In this document: piece after piece, positions 59,171 through 64,000 of the stretch
Layout of the letters: each line of letters opens with the position of its first letter
Numbering within the stretch: position 1 is the stretch's first letter
NCBI GenBank assembly: GCA_024291935.2
Contig: CM044320.1
Location: forward strand, 50,968,001 to 51,032,000
Length of the DNA stretch: 64,000 nt
Reading direction: 5' to 3'
Origin: Okapia johnstoni
Lineage: Eukaryota; Chordata; Mammalia; Artiodactyla; Giraffidae
Position numbers and translations under genes: made by a program
Notes under the pieces: generated by a model
Database searches by the model: none
Seen by the model: the letters and a program-made list of their open reading frames with translations, nothing else
What the model was told of the DNA's origin: nothing

Positions 59171-60920
59171 CACAGCCTGAACTCTGGTTGTATAAACCTC
59201 TGATTGCCTCTATTAACATTTCTATTTGTGTACCTTAGGGTTGCTTCTGTTTTCTTGCCCAAACTCTGATACAGTTGTTTTGCAAGTAATAAGGAAAGAG
59301 AGCTGTCAAGTAGACAATCAACATTGTTGGCCTTGTTTCTGATATAAGCACACGACATACACCATTAAAGACTTGATTAGTTGACAGTGAGTAGGCAAAT
59401 CAGATTAAAAGTGTTTTGAATGTCTCAAAATTATGTAACATCATTTAAGGTGCAGTGATCAATCCATCAGTAAAACAGGGGTAGAAGATAAGGATTATAT
59501 TTTATAAGAATGAAATATCTGACCAGAATCAGCAAAAGTTTCAGAGGTTGGCTTTAGGAATAAAGACAATGGAGTAAGAGCTTGATTAAATTCACAGCTG
59601 GAATCAGGTATATCACATTAATATTAATAGCAAAAAAGTCAACAAAGAAAATACTTCCAAAGGGGAAAATGGGACATTTGAAGTTTTGAGGGGAATTTCT
59701 AATTTTGAAAGAAATGGTTTTCAGTTGGTGAAAAAGTCAGTAGACCTCTCTACATAGCTGAGGAGGGTAGCCAGTCCTGCTGCTTTTGATGAATTATTTG
59801 AAGACTCACCCACTTAGAAAAAAGCTGTGTGCATTTAAAATAAATCATTAATAATAAAATTGATTGGAGCTTGTGAAAAACCAAACAAACAGATATAGTA
59901 GTTCCTTTTGAAATATTTGTTCTGAAGTTCTGAAGGAATTGTGCCAAGTTGGGTTTTTAGTCCCATGTAACAGAACTTACTCTAGCCAGTTTCAGTAGGA
60001 ACATAACTTATTAAAGTCTAATTGATAGCTCAGAGAAACTCTGAGGGGGTCAGAGTCAGATTTGGTAGCCTCACAGCCAGAAACAAAAGACTTCACCGAA
60101 GACTGCTTCACAGCATCAGCTACTGAAGACCCTGTTGGAGCACCTGCGCTGGGACATCTGCAGCCTTCACGCTGGGCACCTCCACCTTTCTCAGGATAAT
60201 CCTGTACACTACCTGTTGCCTCCTATTGTTCTGCAAATTAAATTTACATATGGGTGTATCTGATTAGTAAAGCCTATGTCACACATCAGCAAGCCTAGCT
60301 GCAAGAGAGGCCAAGAAAGTGAGTTTCTGATTTCTACTTTTGAGAGTGGTGCTCATAACGTGGATAAAACGCCAAACCTGCGAAGAATGTAAAATAGATC
60401 CTGGGCTACCCTGAAGAGGGCATATGCCAAGTGGAAAGAGGATTGACAGGGCTAGGAGCCGTGGACTTTGGAATCAGATGGACCTTAGTCCAAGTGGAGT
60501 TGCACAGCTTCCCCTAAGTTCACTCTGGGTCAGCTACTCATGGCTGAACTCATGTATAAAATACAGATAATAATAATGATGACATCATAATGGTACTATT
60601 AAGGTTAAATGAAGAGAAACTTAAAGCATTTAACGTAGTGCTGGTGCAGAGTGAATACTCACTAATTGCAAGTTCATATAATTGTTGATGTAAAGACAAA
60701 GCTGAGAATGTAAGAGTGAATCTTTAGAGAAACCATTTGATAGTTTCTGTCCCAGGCGTTAGTTTCAGTGTTTTATTCAGATCCCCTTTTCCCAGTTTAT
60801 AAAAAAACAACCAACAGGGGTTAGTACCAATGTCCCAATAAAGTAGAAATGCTTATTATTCTATTTTCTTATATCTCCCCCACCTCTATACTTCTCACAA
60901 AATGCCAGTTATAAGTCAGC
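59170..60920. other. Intergenic, no gene seen
   Basis: AT-rich sequence with a few repeat-like phrases. No coding frame, RNA gene or clear mobile element recognised. Confidence 0.5.
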
Positions 60921-60921
60921 A

Positions 60922-61141
60922 TGTGAAAGTCAAAGTGTTAGTCACTCAGCCATACCAACTCTTTGGGACCCAATGGACTTGTAGCCTGCCAGGCTCCTCT
61001 GTCCGTGGAATTCTCCAGGCAAGAATACTGGAGTGGGTAGCCATTCCCTTCTCCAGGGGATATTCCCACCCCAAGGATCAAACCCCGGTCTCCTGCACTG
61101 CAGGCAAATTCTTTATGGTCTGAGCCACCAGGGAGGCCCCA
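60922..61141 (-). mobile_element. Bov-tA SINE
   Basis: GTGAAAGTCAAAGTGTTAGT to TGAGCCACCAGGGAGGCCCC, full length. Confidence 0.92.
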
Positions 61142-61509
61142 TAAGTTAGCATATGCCCTCTTAAAAATCGAAGTAGAAGAACAACTACATGCATGTTGTT
61201 GTTGATAGTGTTATGTTTGGTGTTTCTTGGTGGAGGGAGTCTCTTATCTGTGTATATGTTAACAAACAGGTTTGACGAAAAACTGGCTGAGAAAAGGATA
61301 TTTATCTAAACATCTCAGTGAAATAAAAGAGGAGTGGATGCATTGTGAGAGTACACCATCACAAAAAGGAACTAGGGGTGAGGCATTGGAATCCTCTCCA
61401 TGACCAAATTTCACTGAAATCCTCCCTCTATTATTTGGGGAGTGGTAAAAATATGGCTTTACTATGATGTGTAAGCTTTTGTGCATCTGCTACACAGCTA
61501 ACTCTCTTA

Positions 61510-61705
61510 TGGGACTTCTCTGGTGGCTCAGACGGTAAAAGCATCTGCCTACAATGCGGGAGACCTGGGTTTGACCCCTGGGTTGGGAAGATCACCTGGA
61601 GAAGGAAATGGCAACCCACTCCAAATCCCATGGATGGAGGAGCCTGGCAGGCTACAGTCCATGGGGTTGCAAAGAGTCGTACACGACTGAGTGACTTCAC
61701 TTTCA
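61510..61705 (+). mobile_element. Bov-tA SINE with 12-bp target duplication
   Basis: TGGGACTTCTCTGGTGGCTC to GAGTGACTTCACTTTCA. Flanking CTAACTCTCTTA at 61498-61509 and 61706-61717. The right flank is part of a 44-bp tandem duplication. Confidence 0.94.
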
Positions 61706-61793
61706 CTAACTCTCTTAGAGGATAGTGGGCAGAGTGCACTGTTTTGGGGCTAACTCTCTTAGAGGATAGTGGGCAGAGTGCACTGTTTTGGGG
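61706..61793. repeat. Perfect 44-bp tandem duplication
   Basis: Two identical 44-bp units, 61706-61749 and 61750-61793, each starting CTAACTCTCTTAGAGG and ending CACTGTTTTGGGG. The unit starts with the target-duplication sequence of the SINE next to it. Confidence 0.95.
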
Positions 61794-62127
61794 CCAGAAG
61801 TTTGGCATGTAAATCTCTGCCATGTATTAACTGAGTTAACTGTTTTGAGCCTCAGATTTGTCATCTGTAAATGGAAATGAAGTAGGGTTCTTGTGAATTA
61901 AATGAAAGGTTTAAGTGTGTTTGGTGCTTTAGTGAAGTGGCTGACATGTAATGTGCATTAGCCACACATGATGAAGCTATACACTGACCAAGGGGAAAGG
62001 TAGCAGAAATAATTTGAAAACATTAAATTGGGACTTGGCTTTCACTGTACTGGTTTAGTTGTTTATAAAGAATTTGTTTTGTTAATTAGTTTTAGGCTGG
62101 CAACATTAGGTTTTCCCTGGGTCTTAG

Positions 62128-62640
62128 TCAGTTTGGGATGCTATAACAGAGTACCATAGACTCGGTGGCTTATAAACAGTATAAATTTAATTCTCTGAGT
62201 TATGCAGGCTGGGAAGTCCAAGATCAAGATTGTGGCGTATCTTGTGTCTGATGAGAACTCTCTTCCAACAGCATAGATGGCTGTTGTCTCCCTGTGTCTT
62301 TACATGGTGGAAGGGGCAAGGGAGCTATCTGTGGTCTTACCTATTTTCTTTTTTTTTTTTTTTTTTTTTTTTTGCTGCATCACAAGACATGCAGGGTCTT
62401 GGTTAGGGTTAAGACATCTTAATTCTCCAACTGGGGGTTGAACCCAAGCCCCCTGCAGTGGAAGCACAGAGTTGTAACCGCTGGACCACCAGGGAAAACC
62501 CTGCGGTTTCTTTTATAAAAGCACTACCCTCATCATCTAATCACCTCCCAAAGTGCCCACCTCCTCATCCTATTACATTGGGGATTAGGATTTAACATAT
62601 GAATTCTGGGGGGAACATAAGCATTTTGTCCCTAGACCCC
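62128..62640 (-). repeat. MaLR-like repeat split by a SINE
   Basis: GGGATGCTATAACAGAGTAC, TTTACATGGTGGAAGGGGCA before the SINE at 62349-62512, and TCTAATCACCTCCCAAAGTG, TTAGGATTTAACATATGAAT after it. Confidence 0.65.
62349..62512 (-). mobile_element. tRNA-type SINE with long T-run, nested in a MaLR-like repeat
   Basis: About 25 T (62349-62373), then GCTGCATCACAAGACATGCA to CTGGACCACCAGGGAAAACC. It divides the older repeat at 62128-62640. Confidence 0.78.
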
Positions 62641-63039
62641 CTGGATACTGTTGGATCTGTGGCCTGGTTTTCTATTGCTGCAGAACAAACCCTTGTAAAC
62701 TTAGTGGCATAAAATAAAAATCTTACTATGCTCCCAGATTCTGTGGATCAGAAATCCAATGAGACTGTAGAGATCGCTTGCCTCTGCTCTACAGTGTCTG
62801 GGGCTTCAGGTGGGAAAACTTGAATAGCTAAGGATGACTCAATCAGTGAGGGGCTGGAGACTTTTTACTTACACGTCTGGTACCTGACCTGGACTTAATT
62901 GAGGTTGTCACCTGGAGCCCCTACACTTGGCCTCCGTGTGAGACTTGGGCTTGTTGCAGCAGAGTGAGTGGCGCCAAGACAGAGCATCCAGATGGCGAAC
63001 ACACATGCCAGGGGGAAGCCGTGTGGCTTTTCTTTTTTT

Positions 63040-63386
63040 TAATTTTATTATTTATTTATTTTTTGTGTCTGTGGTGGGTCTTCCTTGCTGCATGTGGGCT
63101 TTCTCTAGCTGCAGCGAGTGGGGGCTAGTTTTCATTGAGGTGTGCGGGTTTCTCATTGCAGTGGCTTTTCTCATTGCAGAGCACAGGCTCTAGGGCGCTC
63201 GGACTTCAGTAGCTGCTGCACACAGGCTCCGTAGTTGTGGCTCTCAGGCTCTAGAGTGCAGGCTCAGTAGTTGTGGCACAGGGACTTAGTTGCGCTGTGG
63301 CATGTGGAATCTTCCCAGACCAGGGATTAAATGATGTCCCTTGCATTGCAAGGTGGGTTCTTAACCACTGGACCACCAGGGAAGCC
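63040..63386 (-). mobile_element. tRNA-type SINE, longer form with 3' unit
   Basis: T-rich start, then CTTTCTCTAGCTGCAGCGAG and CTCAGTAGTTGTGGCACAGG, ending CTGGACCACCAGGGAAGCC. Same class as the one at 34098-34433. Confidence 0.75.
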
Positions 63387-63472
63387 TTGCATGGTTTTTC
63401 TGACGTAGTCTCAGAAGTCACAAAACAGTCATTTTTGCCATATCCTATTGGTATAAACGAGTCACTAAGGCA

Positions 63473-63945
63473 ATCAGTTCAGTCACTTAGTCGTGTCTGA
63501 CTCTTTGTGACTCCATGTACTGCAGCATGCCAGGCCTCCCTGTCCATCACCAACTCCTGTAACTTGCTCAAACTCATGTGCTTTGAGTCGGTGATGCCAT
63601 CCAACCATCTCATCCTCTGTCGTCCCTTCTCCTCCTGCCTTCAATCTTTCCCAGCATCAGAGTCTTTTCCAATGAGTCAGTTCTTCCCATCAGGTGGCCA
63701 AAGTATTGGAGTTGCAGCTTCAGCATCAGTTCTTCCAGTGAATATTCAGGACTGATTTCCTTTAGGACTGATTGGTTTGATCTCCTTGCAGTCGAAGGGA
63801 CTCTCGAGAGTCTTCTCCAACACCACAGTTCAAAAACATCAGTTCTTTAGCACTCAGCTTGCTTTATAGTCCAATTGTCACATCCATACATGACTACTGG
63901 AAAAACCATAGCTTTGACTAGACAGACCTTTGTCAGCAAGCCTAA
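63473..63945 (-). mobile_element. BovB LINE 3' fragment (minus strand)
   Basis: Starts with CAGTTCAGTCACTTAGTCG (element 3' end) and runs to the [16 protein letters not shown] region near 63945. Same stretch as the fragment at 20755 in opposite orientation. No clear duplication seen. Confidence 0.85.
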
Positions 63946-64000
63946 TGACTTTTTGTCAGTAAGGCTAGCCCAGAATCAAGAGGAGGGGGAATTAGTTTCC

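Overview
This window is mammalian nuclear DNA from a ruminant, most likely a bovid. It has intron-exon gene structure, AT-rich introns, one CpG island, and many Bov-tA SINEs, BovB (RTE) LINEs and ruminant L1 3' ends. I cannot tell cattle, yak, buffalo, sheep or goat apart by eye.

The only protein-coding gene I can support is TMPO (thymopoietin / lamina-associated polypeptide 2), on the minus strand from about 27.8 kb down to the left edge. Ten coding exons are located to the base. Exons 1-3 (27216-27494, 19542-19668, 17193-17351) encode the shared N-terminal part with the LEM-like and LEM domains. Exon 4 (14691-16195) is the large terminal exon of the nucleoplasmic isoform LAP2alpha (689 residues as read). 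Exons 5-10 (11857-11954, 5367-5486, 5172-5267, 4642-4752, 3648-3736, 2629-2881) encode the membrane isoforms (LAP2beta and skipped forms). All junctions have GT/AG borders and compatible phases. The last exon carries an extra C at 2675/2676 that shifts frame inside the transmembrane segment. LAP2beta would end at 443 residues with a foreign tail; without that base the frame runs to 454, the family length.

The TMPO promoter lies in a CpG island (about 26.9-28.1 kb) with two CCAAT boxes 32 bp apart. A divergent plus-strand transcript (TMPO-AS1 equivalent) is plausible but not proven. Upstream, two intact tRNA genes on the minus strand, tRNA-Trp(CCA) at 36682-36753 and tRNA-Asp(GTC) at 37387-37458, flank a small GC-rich promoter-like segment.

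From about 38 kb to 64 kb I see no conserved coding gene. It is a retrotransposon landscape: seven BovB insertions in both orientations (several with target-site duplications readable by eye), Bov-tA and older tRNA-type SINEs, nested L1 pieces, a hAT-like MITE and MaLR-like repeats. The best structural find is a BovB insertion at 43956-47021 with an inverted 5' half, a sense 3' half and a perfect 12-bp target-site duplication, which is the expected product of twin priming. A GC-rich, apparently unique patch near 50.9-51.15 kb holds a strong CTCF-like motif. I found no CRISPR, prokaryotic or viral system and no evidence of a wholly new biological system.
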